Positions 56,122 through 64,000 of a DNA stretch of 64,000 bases are shown in pieces. The number at the start of each line of letters is the position of its first letter. The stretch's first letter is position 1. The translations under genes and the position numbers were made by a program. Origin of the DNA: an uncultured Flavonifractor sp. (GTDB lineage Bacteria > Bacillota > Clostridia > Oscillospirales > Oscillospiraceae); contig CANAAV010000009.1 in assembly GCA_947346365.1 (NCBI GenBank), positions 1 through 64,000 on the forward strand, written 5' to 3'. The notes beneath the pieces were generated by a model. That model was given only the letters and a program-made list of their open reading frames with translations. It ran no database searches and was not told the origin of the DNA.

Positions 56122-57063
56122 ATGACAGACATTACCGCAGTCGGCGAAATCCTCATTGACCTGACCCAGACCGGCGCCAGCCCGGCGGGCGTCCCCCTTT
56201 TTGCCGCCAATCCCGGCGGAGCGCCCGCCAATGTGGCGGTAGCGGCTTCCCGCCTGGGCGCTTCCACGGCTTTTGTGGGAAAAGTAGGCGACGACGGGTT
56301 CGGCTCCTATCTGCGCCAGGTGCTCTCGGAAAACAGCGTAAACTGCGCCGGACTGTGCGCCGGGCAGGCTTTCACCACCATGGCGGTGGTCTCGGTGGAC
56401 GCTTCCGGCGAGCGCAGCTTCCGCTTTGTCCGCGGGGCTGACAGCGCGCTCTCTCCCCAGGACGTGCCGGAAGCGCTCATCCGCACAAGCAAAATCCTTC
56501 ACTTCGGCTCTGTGAGCTTGACGGCACAGCCCGCCCGCCGCTCCACCCTCGCCGCCGCGCAGGCGGCCCGCCAGGCAGGCCGCCTGGTCAGCTATGACCC
56601 CAATTACCGCCCCGCCCTCTGGAACGATGAGGCGGAAGCGGTCAAATGGATGCGCACGCCCGTCCCCCTGGTGGATATCATCAAGCTGTCTGAAGAGGAG
56701 CTGCCCCTTCTCACCGGCGCTTCCAGCTTAGAAGCGGGAAGCGGTTTTTTAGAGGAGCAGGGCGTCTCGCTGGTGCTGGTTACCCTGGGCAGCGCGGGCT
56801 CCTTCTGCCGTTGGAGGGGGCGCAGCTTCACCGTCCCCGGCGTTCCGGTCCGCGTGGCGGACACCAACGGGGCGGGAGACACCTTTTTAGGGGCGGTGCT
56901 CAGCCGGCTCTGCCTGCACGGCGAACAACCCTTCCAGGGGCTGGAGCAGGAGGAGCTCAAAGACATTCTCTCCTTCGCCAACCGGGCCGCGGCCTTGACC
57001 TGTTCCCGGTCCGGGGCCATCCCCGCCATGCCCACGCTGGAAGAGACGCTCCACTTCGCATAA
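56122..57063 (+). CDS. PfkB-family fructokinase
   Basis: The 313-residue ribokinase-fold sugar kinase shows the N-terminal GEILIDL and NPGGAPANVAVAASRLG motifs and the C-terminal catalytic DTNGAGDTFLGAV, with the anion-hole GAGD and base Asp. These are typical of fructokinases. It is the first gene of the LacI-controlled operon with an amylosucrase, which releases fructose, supporting fructose as substrate. RBS AGGAGG precedes ATG 56122. Confidence 0.9.
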   Translation: MTDITAVGEILIDLTQTGASPAGVPLFAANPGGAPANVAVAASRLGASTAFVGKVGDDGFGSYLRQVLSENSVNCAGLCAGQAFTTMAVVSVDASGERSFRFVRGADSALSPQDVPEALIRTSKILHFGSVSLTAQPARRSTLAAAQAARQAGRLVSYDPNYRPALWNDEAEAVKWMRTPVPLVDIIKLSEEELPLLTGASSLEAGSGFLEEQGVSLVLVTLGSAGSFCRWRGRSFTVPGVPVRVADTNGAGDTFLGAVLSRLCLHGEQPFQGLEQEELKDILSFANRAAALTCSRSGAIPAMPTLEETLHFA

Positions 57064-57087
57064 CATGAATCTGGGAGGAACCGCCGC

Positions 57088-58956
57088 ATGAAATCCAGCT
57101 TTGACCTTCGGCTCGCCCGGCACTATGACGAGCTGAAATGGCTCTACTATGGGCTCTATCACAGCGATCAAGCCGCCTTTTCCTATTTTGTGGATATGCT
57201 CCGCCGCTGCTGGCGGGAGCGCAAGCGCGCCCTCCGGGACCAGGACAAGCGCCGGCAGGCCAGCCCCGGCTGGTACCGCCGCCGGGATCTGCTGGGCATG
57301 ATGCTCTATGTGGGCGCTTTCGCCGGCACTCTGAAGGGTGTGGAGGAAAAGCTGCCCTATCTAAAGGAGTGCGGGATCAATTATCTCCACTTGATGCCCC
57401 TGCTGGAGAGCCCCAAGGGCCGCAGCGACGGCGGTTACGCCGTATCCAACTTCCGCGCCGTCCAGCCGGAGCTTGGAACCATGGAAGATCTGGAGCATCT
57501 GGCGGACGCCTGCCGGAAGGCCGGAATCAGCATGTGCCTGGATTTTGTCATGAACCACACCAGCCAGGACCATGAGTGGGCAAAGCGGGCCTTGGCGGGG
57601 GACCCCGGCTGCCGGGAGCGGTATTTTTTCTATGACAGCTGGGAGATCCCCAGCCAGTTTGAGCAAACCGTCCCCCAGGTATTTCCCACTACCGCGCCCG
57701 GCAGCTTTACCCGGCTGGAAAACGGACAGATCGTCATGACCAGCTTCTACCCCTACCAGTGGGACTTGAACTATGCCAACCCGGTGGTATTCAACGATAT
57801 GACTGAAAATCTGCTCTACCTGGCCAACCGGGGCGTTGACGTCATCCGCCTGGACGCCATCCCATATATCTGGAAGCAGCTGGGCACCAGCTGCCGCAAC
57901 CTGCCCCAGGTGCATACCCTTGCCCGGATGCTGCGCATGGCCTGCGAGATTGTCTGCCCCAGCGTGCTGCTGCTGGGGGAAGTCGTCATGGAGCCCGCCA
58001 AGGTGACCCCCTATTTCGGCACCCCCGAAAAACCCGAATGCCATATGCTCTATAACGTCACCACCATGGCCACCACCTGGCACACCCTGGCCACCGGGGA
58101 CGTCTCGCTTTTGAAGCGGCAGATGGAGACCCTGTGCGCCCTGCCTAAGCAGTTCCTGTTTTTAAACTACCTGCGCTGCCACGACGACATCGGCTGGGGG
58201 CTGGACTATGCGTGGCTGAACAGGGACTCTGGAGCTGAAGAGGCGGCCCACAAGCGCTACCTTAACGATTGGTTCACCGGAGCATGGCCGGGCAGCTCCA
58301 GCCGGGGGGAGCTCTACAACAACGATCCCCGCCTGGGAGACGCCCGCCTATGCGGCACCACCGCCTCCCTGTGCGGGGTTGAGGCCGCGGATTTTCAACG
58401 CGACCCCGCCCTTCTGGAGCGGGCCATTGCCTGCGACCTGACCCTGCACGCATGGATGCTCTCTCAAAGCGGCATCCCCGTGGTGTACAGCGGCGACGAG
58501 GTGGGACAGCTCAACGACTACTCCTACCACGACGACCCGGAAAAACGGGAGGACAGCCGCTACCTCCACCGGGGCCGGTTTCAGTGGGAGCTGGCCGGCC
58601 TGCGCGCCGACCCCGCCACCCGCCAGGGCAGGCAGTTCCAGGGTCTGCGGCGAATGACGGCCATCCGCGCCGGGGAGCCCTGCTTTGACAGCGCCGCAGA
58701 CGTCTGGGTGGAAGAGAGCGGCTCTCCCCACGTGCTGGCCCTGTGCCGCCGTTTGGGAGAGCGGGAGCTGGTGTGCCTGTTCAACTTCAGCTCTCACTTC
58801 GTCCATGCGGGCGTAGACCGCCAAGGCAGCTATACCGAGCTGATGTACGGCGGCCACTGCGGCCAGATTCGGGACGTGGAGCTCTATCCCAACGGGTTTG
58901 CCTGGCTTTTGAAGGACCTGCCCCCCAGTGCACAAGCCGCACCGGAGCCGTCTTAA
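57088..58956 (+). CDS. Amylosucrase-type GH13 glucosyltransferase
   Basis: The 622-residue GH13 enzyme has an amylosucrase-like N-terminal helical domain (about 1-80), the (beta/alpha)8 barrel and a C-terminal beta domain. Catalytic residues are D256 (VIRLDA), E298 (LLGEVV) and H365-D366 (RCHDDIGW). The segments IWKQLGTSCRNLPQ and YPYQWDLNYANPVVF closely follow the amylosucrase pattern, in which sucrose is converted to alpha-glucan plus fructose. Sucrose hydrolase is the main alternative. No signal peptide: cytoplasmic. It is cotranscribed with the fructokinase, 24 bp apart. Confidence 0.88.
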   Translation: MKSSFDLRLARHYDELKWLYYGLYHSDQAAFSYFVDMLRRCWRERKRALRDQDKRRQASPGWYRRRDLLGMMLYVGAFAGTLKGVEEKLPYLKECGINYLHLMPLLESPKGRSDGGYAVSNFRAVQPELGTMEDLEHLADACRKAGISMCLDFVMNHTSQDHEWAKRALAGDPGCRERYFFYDSWEIPSQFEQTVPQVFPTTAPGSFTRLENGQIVMTSFYPYQWDLNYANPVVFNDMTENLLYLANRGVDVIRLDAIPYIWKQLGTSCRNLPQVHTLARMLRMACEIVCPSVLLLGEVVMEPAKVTPYFGTPEKPECHMLYNVTTMATTWHTLATGDVSLLKRQMETLCALPKQFLFLNYLRCHDDIGWGLDYAWLNRDSGAEEAAHKRYLNDWFTGAWPGSSSRGELYNNDPRLGDARLCGTTASLCGVEAADFQRDPALLERAIACDLTLHAWMLSQSGIPVVYSGDEVGQLNDYSYHDDPEKREDSRYLHRGRFQWELAGLRADPATRQGRQFQGLRRMTAIRAGEPCFDSAADVWVEESGSPHVLALCRRLGERELVCLFNFSSHFVHAGVDRQGSYTELMYGGHCGQIRDVELYPNGFAWLLKDLPPSAQAAPEPS

Positions 58957-58983
58957 CACCCGTTTTCCCCATCCTCCGCAATA

Positions 58984-59022
58984 TAATGCGCCGCAGGCCC
59001 TTCAAGGGCCTGCGGCGCATTT
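58984..59022 (+). terminator. Terminator of the sucrose operon
   Basis: A very long, nearly perfect hairpin: AATGCGCCGCAGGCCCTT pairs with its complement directly after a C (58985-59021), followed by TTG. Confidence 0.7.
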
Positions 59023-59259
59023 GAGGCTGTCGGAAAAACCAAAGGCGATGCAGGACGTGGGATTGTTCCTGCAAGGAAAAAACGCCCGGCAGAGCTTCGC
59101 CGCCTGCGGGCGGCAAAATAAGATTAAAATCCGCTTTTTCGAGGACATGTGCCCCCAAAAAACATATCTCAGTCCGCAAACATGCGAGCAAAGCCAGTGC
59201 GGTGCAGCGGACTGTTACCTGTCTCAAAAATGCTTGCATTTTTGAGAAGCGCGGCGCGG
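59023..59259. other. Unexplained intergenic stretch
   Basis: About 237 bp with no gene. It begins GAGGCTGTCGGAAAAACC and ends in a perfect 11-bp hairpin CTCAAAAATGC/GCATTTTTGAG (near 59222-59245). The hairpin could terminate the minus-strand TAXI gene. The composition resembles a degenerate repeat but no second copy was seen here. Confidence 0.4.
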
Positions 59260-60288
59260 TTATTGCACGCCGATCTCAGCATAATACCGGGCGGCGCCGG
59301 GATGCAAAGGCAGCTGCGCGATATCCTCCACAGCCGCCTCGGGGGTCAGGCCCTTCAGATTCCCCTGGGCCTCGCCCAGCGCGTCGATATTCTCCCAGAA
59401 CGTCTTGGTCAGATCGTACACCGCCTGCTCGTCCAAATCCCCCCGGCAGAACATGACCATCTTGATCGCAGAGGTCTGCACGTCCTTATCCTGGTTGGGA
59501 TACGTCCCGGCGGGAATGGTAAAGGGGGCGTACCACGGATACTCCGCCTGGAGGGTGGAAATCACCTCGTCGCTGATATCCACCAGGGTGCACCCGGCGG
59601 TGCACGCCTGGGTCACGGCGGAGGCGGGCGCGCCGGACATAATCCACGCCCCATCGATGGTCCCGTTTTGCAGCATGTCGGCCGCGTCGGTAAAGGTGAT
59701 ATACTCGCAGTTGATATCATCGGGGAAGTTCAGCCCAGCGGCGGTAAAGTGATTTTCACACTCGCCGTACACGCTGGAGCCGGCAGAGGCCACGGCAAAG
59801 TGCTTCCCCGCCACGCTGGCCAGGTCGGTGATGCCGGAGGATGCGGTGGCCACCACCTGGTTGGGGTTGAAGTACAGCCCCGCAATGACCTTCAAGTCCT
59901 CGTAAGCATAGCCCTCAAAGCTGTCGGTGCCGTTGAGGCACTGGTAGCAGTTGCTGGAGATGGCAATGGACACCTGCGCTTCGCCCTCAGAGACCAGGTT
60001 CAGGTTCTCAATGCCGCCGGCGGAGGCCTGACTGGAGGCGCTGACATAGTCAATCTCCGTATCCCAAAGGTTGGTGATTGCCGCGCCCACGGCATACAGC
60101 GCGCCGGAGGCGGAGGCGGTGGGGAAATTGATCGTCACAGGGTCGTGGGGAGCGCCGCCGGAGCTTGGCTGCGCAGGGGCAGAAGCGGTGGGAGCAGGGG
60201 TCGCAGCGCCGCCGCCGCTGGGGGCGCACCCCGCCAGCACGCTTAAGAGCAGCGCCGGCGCCAGAATCAGGGAGAGGAACTTTTTCAT
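59260..60288 (-). CDS. TAXI-family TRAP transporter solute-binding lipoprotein
   Basis: The 342-residue protein has a lipoprotein signal (LLSVLAGC, Cys about 21) and a Pro/Ala/Ser spacer. A TAXI periplasmic-binding domain follows with FPTASASGALYAVGAAI and SVYGECENHF motifs. It captures substrate for the fused TRAP permease encoded upstream on the same strand. TAXI substrates are often carboxylates such as glutamate or 2-oxoglutarate, but this one is unassigned. ATG 60288 has AAGGAG upstream. It contains several Cys, unusual in such proteins. Confidence 0.92.
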   Translation of the reverse strand: MKKFLSLILAPALLLSVLAGCAPSGGGAATPAPTASAPAQPSSGGAPHDPVTINFPTASASGALYAVGAAITNLWDTEIDYVSASSQASAGGIENLNLVSEGEAQVSIAISSNCYQCLNGTDSFEGYAYEDLKVIAGLYFNPNQVVATASSGITDLASVAGKHFAVASAGSSVYGECENHFTAAGLNFPDDINCEYITFTDAADMLQNGTIDGAWIMSGAPASAVTQACTAGCTLVDISDEVISTLQAEYPWYAPFTIPAGTYPNQDKDVQTSAIKMVMFCRGDLDEQAVYDLTKTFWENIDALGEAQGNLKGLTPEAAVEDIAQLPLHPGAARYYAEIGVQ

Positions 60289-60319
60289 TTCATTTACTCC
60301 TTTACATGTGTTCTATCTG

Positions 60320-62305
60320 TCAGGCGTTCCCCGGAACGGGGCCCGCGGGACGGCGGGTAAAACGCTGGAATAAAAGAATGGCGGCCAGCAGGGCAAAGCC
60401 GATCACATCGGTGAGCCACCCGGGATAAAGCATCAGCGGCGCAACCGCAATGAGCAAAGCCCGCTCGGGCCATCCGGCCCTGCGCAAAAACCAGCCCTCC
60501 AGCCCGCCCACCAGGGCCACCGTGCCCACACAGGCGGTAAAGGACGCCCACAGGCTGCCCGCCAAGGTGGCGGTGGGGTCCGCTCCGATCAGCAAAACCG
60601 GATTATCCAGGAAGAAGAAGGGGATCAAAAATCCCACCAGACCCAGCCGCACGGACAAAAGCCCCGTCTTGGTCTGGTTGGAGCCGGCGATTCCAGCGGC
60701 CACATAGCTGCTCATGGCCACGGGGGGCGTAATATTGGACAGACACGCATAAATCAGGCAGAACATGTGCGCGGAGATATCCAGCACGCCCACCCGGATC
60801 AGAACCGGAGCCGCCACCGCCTGGACAATCACATAGGCGGCCACGCCCGGCACGCCCATGCCCAGAATTGTGGACATAATCATCACCAGCAGTCCGGTCA
60901 GGTAGACGTTGCTGTTCTCCACGATGGAGAGGATCAAATACCCCATGTTCAGCCCCAGGCTGGTGAGGGTGACGGTGCCGATGATCACTCCGATGACAAC
61001 GCAGCACACACCCACGGATACCGCGCCTCTGGCCCCCTCCACCGTGGCGGCCACGATCTTATCCCAGGTCATGCGGGTCTCCCTGCGCAGCCAGCTGGCT
61101 GCGATGGTGACGAAAATGGCAATTACCGCCGCGTACAGCGGAGTGTAGCCCATAAACATAATGGCGATCAGCACCACCAGGGGGATTACCAAGTGCCCCT
61201 GCTCCTTGAGCACCTTCATAGCGTCCGGAATATTTTCTTTGGACAGGCCGGACAGGCCCAGCCGCTTGGCCTCAAAGTGGACGGCGAAGAGCAGTCCCAG
61301 GTAGTACAGCAGGGCGGGCACAACCGCCGCCAGCATGACGGTGGTGTAGTTCAGGTTCAAAAACTCCGCCATCACAAAGCCCACCGCCCCCATAATAGGC
61401 GGACAGAACTGCCCGCCGGTGGAGGCCACCGCCTCCACCGCCCCGGCGAATTCCTTTTTATAGCCGGTCTGCTTCATCAACGGTATGGTGATGGTGCCGG
61501 TGGTGGCCACGTTGGCGATGGCGGAACCGTTAATCATCCCCATCAGAGCGGAGGCCAGCACCGCCACCTTCGCCGGCCCGCCGGGAGACTGGCCCACCAG
61601 GGTCAGAGAGAAATCGTTGATGAACTTGGAAAAGCCGCTGTATTTCAAAAAGGCCCCGAACACTACAAACAGGAAAATATAGGTAGCCGATACGCCGACT
61701 CCCGTACCCAGCAGGCCCTGAGTGCCCCAAAACTGGGTGGCAAGCACCCGTTTGAGCGTAAAGCCGTTGTGTCCCAGCCTTCCCGGCAGGAACTGCCCAA
61801 ACCAGTTGTAGGCCAGAAAGACCGCCGCCAGCACCGCCAGGTTTCCGGACGCCCGGCGGGCCGCCTCAAAGACCAGCGCCAGGGCCACGGCGGCAATCAC
61901 CAGCTCAAAATCACTGACCCGGCCCGCGTTCTGCGCCACGCGGGTATAGTTTAAAATCAGATAGCCGAAGCTAAAAACAGACAAAAGGATCAGGGCCATA
62001 TCCCACACCGGCGGAAAGCGGCGGCTGCGCCGCTCCTTTTTGTAAGCCGGGTAGAGCAAAAAGGTAAACACCAGCAGGAAAATACAGTGAACAGCCCGCA
62101 GGTTTATGGCGCTGATCGCCCCCAGGCCGGTGCTGAAATACAGCTGAAACAGCGTCCATACACACAGGAGAACCGTCACGCACACACCCGCCGGTCCGGT
62201 ATAGGTCCGGGTGCGGGCCTCGGAGTCCTTTTCCTCTAAAAGCTGCTGCGCCCTGCGCTCCAGCTCCCCCTGTTCCGGCTGGGGCGGCAGATTTTTCTCC
62301 TCCAT
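60320..62305 (-). CDS. TRAP transporter fused permease (DctQM-type)
   Basis: The 661-residue integral membrane protein has about 16-18 helices and joins the small DctQ-like and large DctM-like subunits. The C-terminal two-thirds carry the DctM signature (GMINGSAIANVATTGTITIPLMKQ, read in parts; GMGVPGVAAYVIVQ; SNITPPVAMSSYVAAGIAGSN). Such fused permeases pair with TAXI binding proteins and use ion gradients. ATG 62305 follows GGGGGAA; a GTG 18 nt upstream is the longer reading. The binding protein gene follows after 31 bp. Confidence 0.95.
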   Translation of the reverse strand: MEEKNLPPQPEQGELERRAQQLLEEKDSEARTRTYTGPAGVCVTVLLCVWTLFQLYFSTGLGAISAINLRAVHCIFLLVFTFLLYPAYKKERRSRRFPPVWDMALILLSVFSFGYLILNYTRVAQNAGRVSDFELVIAAVALALVFEAARRASGNLAVLAAVFLAYNWFGQFLPGRLGHNGFTLKRVLATQFWGTQGLLGTGVGVSATYIFLFVVFGAFLKYSGFSKFINDFSLTLVGQSPGGPAKVAVLASALMGMINGSAIANVATTGTITIPLMKQTGYKKEFAGAVEAVASTGGQFCPPIMGAVGFVMAEFLNLNYTTVMLAAVVPALLYYLGLLFAVHFEAKRLGLSGLSKENIPDAMKVLKEQGHLVIPLVVLIAIMFMGYTPLYAAVIAIFVTIAASWLRRETRMTWDKIVAATVEGARGAVSVGVCCVVIGVIIGTVTLTSLGLNMGYLILSIVENSNVYLTGLLVMIMSTILGMGVPGVAAYVIVQAVAAPVLIRVGVLDISAHMFCLIYACLSNITPPVAMSSYVAAGIAGSNQTKTGLLSVRLGLVGFLIPFFFLDNPVLLIGADPTATLAGSLWASFTACVGTVALVGGLEGWFLRRAGWPERALLIAVAPLMLYPGWLTDVIGFALLAAILLFQRFTRRPAGPVPGNA

Positions 62306-62449
62306 AGGGATTCCCCCGTTCACTTTATTGCTTAAAAGCGTTGAAGTAAAGCGGAACTATTTTATCACAAATCTTCCATATGTCAACCCCCATGGATTTT
62401 TGCCTGCCGGAGCGCTGTTTTTCTTGCGGAGAACCGTGGCCCTGCTCCC

Positions 62450-62478
62450 TTGCATTCCCCGGCCGGTTGCGCTATAAT
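62450..62478 (+). promoter_or_regulatory. lepB promoter
   Basis: TTGCAT (62450-62455), 17-bp spacer, TATAAT (62473-62478). Confidence 0.75.
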
Positions 62479-62523
62479 AATAAAAATGTCCGTCTTATTT
62501 CGCCCGGTTTGGAGCTGATCGCA

Positions 62524-63138
62524 TTGGCAGATTATCAAAAAAGTGAGCGCACTCCGGACAGACTGCCGGAGGCGCCCCACTCCCCGGAGGAAAACCTCTC
62601 TTCAGAGGACGCCTTTAAGCTGGACCTCTACTTTTGGCTCCAGGCCCTCTCCACCGCCCTGGTATTCCTGATCGCGGTGTTTACCCTCGTGGGCCGGATT
62701 ATCAGCGTAGATGGCAATTCCATGTACCCCACCCTCCACCACCGTGACATGCTGCTGCTCCAGAGCGCCGGATACCAGCCCCGCAGCGGCGACGTGGTGG
62801 TGCTGACCAAAGCCTTCGATATGGTCACCGACCCTATTGTCAAGCGGGTCATCGCCGTGGGCGGGCAGCAGGTGGACATCGACTATGACGCCAACACCGT
62901 CGCGGTGGACGGCCGCGTGCTGAACGAGCCTTACCTGGGGGAAGAGATGCTGCCGCCGGGCTATGAGCACATAGACCATATCTCTGTACCGGAAAACTGT
63001 ATTTTCGTCATGGGCGACAACCGCAACCACTCCTCAGACAGCCGGTATGTGTCCCTGGGCGTGATTGACCAGCGGTACGTGCTGGGCCGGGCGCTTTGCA
63101 TTCTTTTTCCGCTGGAGCACTTTGGGCCCATCGCATAG
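62524..63138 (+). CDS. lepB: Signal peptidase I
   Basis: The 204-residue serine protease cleaves signal peptides of exported proteins. One N-terminal transmembrane helix (about 40-57) precedes the catalytic S66 in GNSMYPTL, the general base K107 in PIVKRVIAVGG and the GDNRNHSSDSR box. The start is probably TTG 62524, since TTGGAG lies about 9 nt upstream and the promoter start is near 62485; a longer reading would extend across the promoter. Confidence 0.92.
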   Translation: MADYQKSERTPDRLPEAPHSPEENLSSEDAFKLDLYFWLQALSTALVFLIAVFTLVGRIISVDGNSMYPTLHHRDMLLLQSAGYQPRSGDVVVLTKAFDMVTDPIVKRVIAVGGQQVDIDYDANTVAVDGRVLNEPYLGEEMLPPGYEHIDHISVPENCIFVMGDNRNHSSDSRYVSLGVIDQRYVLGRALCILFPLEHFGPIA

Positions 63139-63196
63139 CTCCGTCTGACCTCTGGGTCTCAGGCCCTGCATTCCTCAAGATTGGACGTGATTTCCA

Positions 63197-63829
63197 ATGA
63201 GAAAGGAAAAGGTGTCCAGCGCCGTCATCCGGCGGCTGCCCCGGTATTACCGCCACCTCAGCGATCTGCATTTGGCCGGGACGGAGCGCATCTCTTCTAG
63301 CGCCCTGGGCAAGTCCATGGGGCTGACCGCCTCGCAAATCCGTCAGGACCTCTCCTGCTTCGGGGAATTCGGGCAGCAGGGATACGGCTATAATGTGGAC
63401 AAGCTGCGGGGAGAGATCTCCGATATTCTGGGCATGAACCGGGGTCACACCGCCATTATCCTGGGGGCGGGCAACCTGGGCCGCGCCCTGCTGGAGAATT
63501 TCCATTTTGAACGCTCCGGCTTTCAGCTTACCGCCGCCTTCGATGTAGACAGCGCCATCGTAGGCCGGACTCTCTCCGGCGTACCGGTCTATCACGCCCG
63601 GGACCTGGAGGAATATCTGCGCGCCCACCCCACCGGCATGGGCGTGCTGACCGTCCCCCGTGCCGCCGCCGACGCCACCGCCGGCCGGCTGGTCCGGGGC
63701 GGGGTAAAAGGAATCTGGAATTTTACGAACATCGAACTGAGTGTGGCCGGCTCCGGCGTGGTCGTAGAGGACGTCCACTTTGCCGACAGCCTGCTCTCGC
63801 TGAGCTATATGATTTCGGAGGCACTATGA
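63197..63829 (+). CDS. rex: Redox-sensing repressor Rex
   Basis: The 210-residue repressor senses the NADH/NAD ratio. It has an N-terminal winged helix (1-80, VSSAVIRRLPRYYRHL and ASQIRQDLSCFGEFG) and a Rossmann domain with ILGAGNLGRAL and the FDVDS acidic position. It controls fermentation and respiration genes in anaerobes. ATG 63197 starts with MRKEKVSS. The last codon overlaps the next gene's start in ATGA, suggesting cotranscription with a secreted protein. Confidence 0.95.
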   Translation: MRKEKVSSAVIRRLPRYYRHLSDLHLAGTERISSSALGKSMGLTASQIRQDLSCFGEFGQQGYGYNVDKLRGEISDILGMNRGHTAIILGAGNLGRALLENFHFERSGFQLTAAFDVDSAIVGRTLSGVPVYHARDLEEYLRAHPTGMGVLTVPRAAADATAGRLVRGGVKGIWNFTNIELSVAGSGVVVEDVHFADSLLSLSYMISEAL

Positions 63830-64000
63830 AAAAATTCGCCGCCTTTTTATCCGCCGCGCTGATATTGGCCGGCTGCGCAGGGGTCTACGCCGCCGCCGGC
63901 ACGGAGGCCGACCCGCTGATTTCCCTGAGCTGGCTCAACAGCCACTATATCCCAGAAGCCGTCCGGCAGGCGGAGGCACAGATTGACGCGCGTACTTTGA
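63826..64000 (+). CDS. Secreted protein, paralog B (truncated by window end)
   Basis: The reading frame starts at ATG 63826, overlapping the rex stop, and runs to the window edge without a stop (58 codons seen). It encodes a signal sequence (MKKFAAFLSAALILAG with LAGC, which could be a lipobox) and then GTEADPLISLSWLNSHYIP. The ADPL-x-S-Y/W-L...IP pattern matches residues just after the signal peptide of the protein at 27118-27669, so the two probably belong to one family of unknown function. Confidence 0.65.
   Translation, partial: MKKFAAFLSAALILAGCAGVYAAAGTEADPLISLSWLNSHYIPEAVRQAEAQIDARTL

Overview
The window looks like a chromosomal segment of a GC-rich, spore-forming anaerobe of the Clostridia, most likely Oscillospiraceae (Flavonifractor, Pseudoflavonifractor or Intestinimonas-like). 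The evidence is Spo0A, a SleB-type cortex hydrolase, a Cys-rich clostridial protein with a sigma-K-like promoter, the DUF1667-linked glycerol-3-phosphate module, Rex and NrdR, together with strong AGGAGG ribosome binding sites and TTGNNN-17-TATAAT promoters. The genus is an inference; no rRNA, tRNA, CRISPR array, integrase or full insertion sequence was seen.

Layout. 1-8.4 kb: a small palindromic repeat, a large HD-domain/Hsp90-type ATPase protein, DUF378, a copper module (csoR, then copA with a CopZ-like domain fused at its C-terminus) and a self-contained MerR/GyrI-like regulator. 8.4-16.2 kb: dCMP deaminase, pyruvate carboxylase, an MBOAT/DHHW pair for polysaccharide O-acylation, and a DUF4358 lipoprotein. 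16.5-21.4 kb: glycerol operon (glpK, two FAD oxidoreductases, DUF1667). 21.5-30 kb: TetR divergent from a YhhN/DUF1461 membrane pair, Cys-rich protein, nrdR, a secreted protein of unknown function, orphan MazF, alanine racemase. 30-36.4 kb: aconitase-like hydratase, Nudix, RodA/FtsW, tsaE-tsaB-upp.

36.4-45 kb is the most intriguing block. On the minus strand a LytTR regulator and GHKL kinase (AgrA/AgrC type) lie upstream of two family 3 glycosidases (one circularly permuted and membrane-anchored) and a GtrA-like protein. Divergently, a compact transcription unit with near-consensus promoter, strong RBS and terminator encodes a 26-residue peptide. 45-54.6 kb: SleB, DUF3783, Spo0A with two 0A-like boxes, a CmpB-like membrane protein, Tex, a cell-surface 5'-nucleotidase and a DacF-type carboxypeptidase. 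54.8-59 kb: a LacI regulator with a matching operator at its own promoter and at a fructokinase-amylosucrase operon, a small sucrose regulon without a visible transporter. 59-64 kb: a TAXI-type TRAP transporter, signal peptidase I, Rex, and the start of a second copy of the secreted family seen near 27 kb.

Three copies of a roughly 159-bp element with terminal inverted repeats lie at 1, 15.3 and 45.5 kb, and a second element type of about 163 bp lies at 7.2 kb beside a stack of competing hairpins. Nearly all the very long antisense ORFs are shadows of GC-rich genes and are not annotated. Residue numbers, promoter spacings and repeat coordinates were counted by eye; no database search was run.
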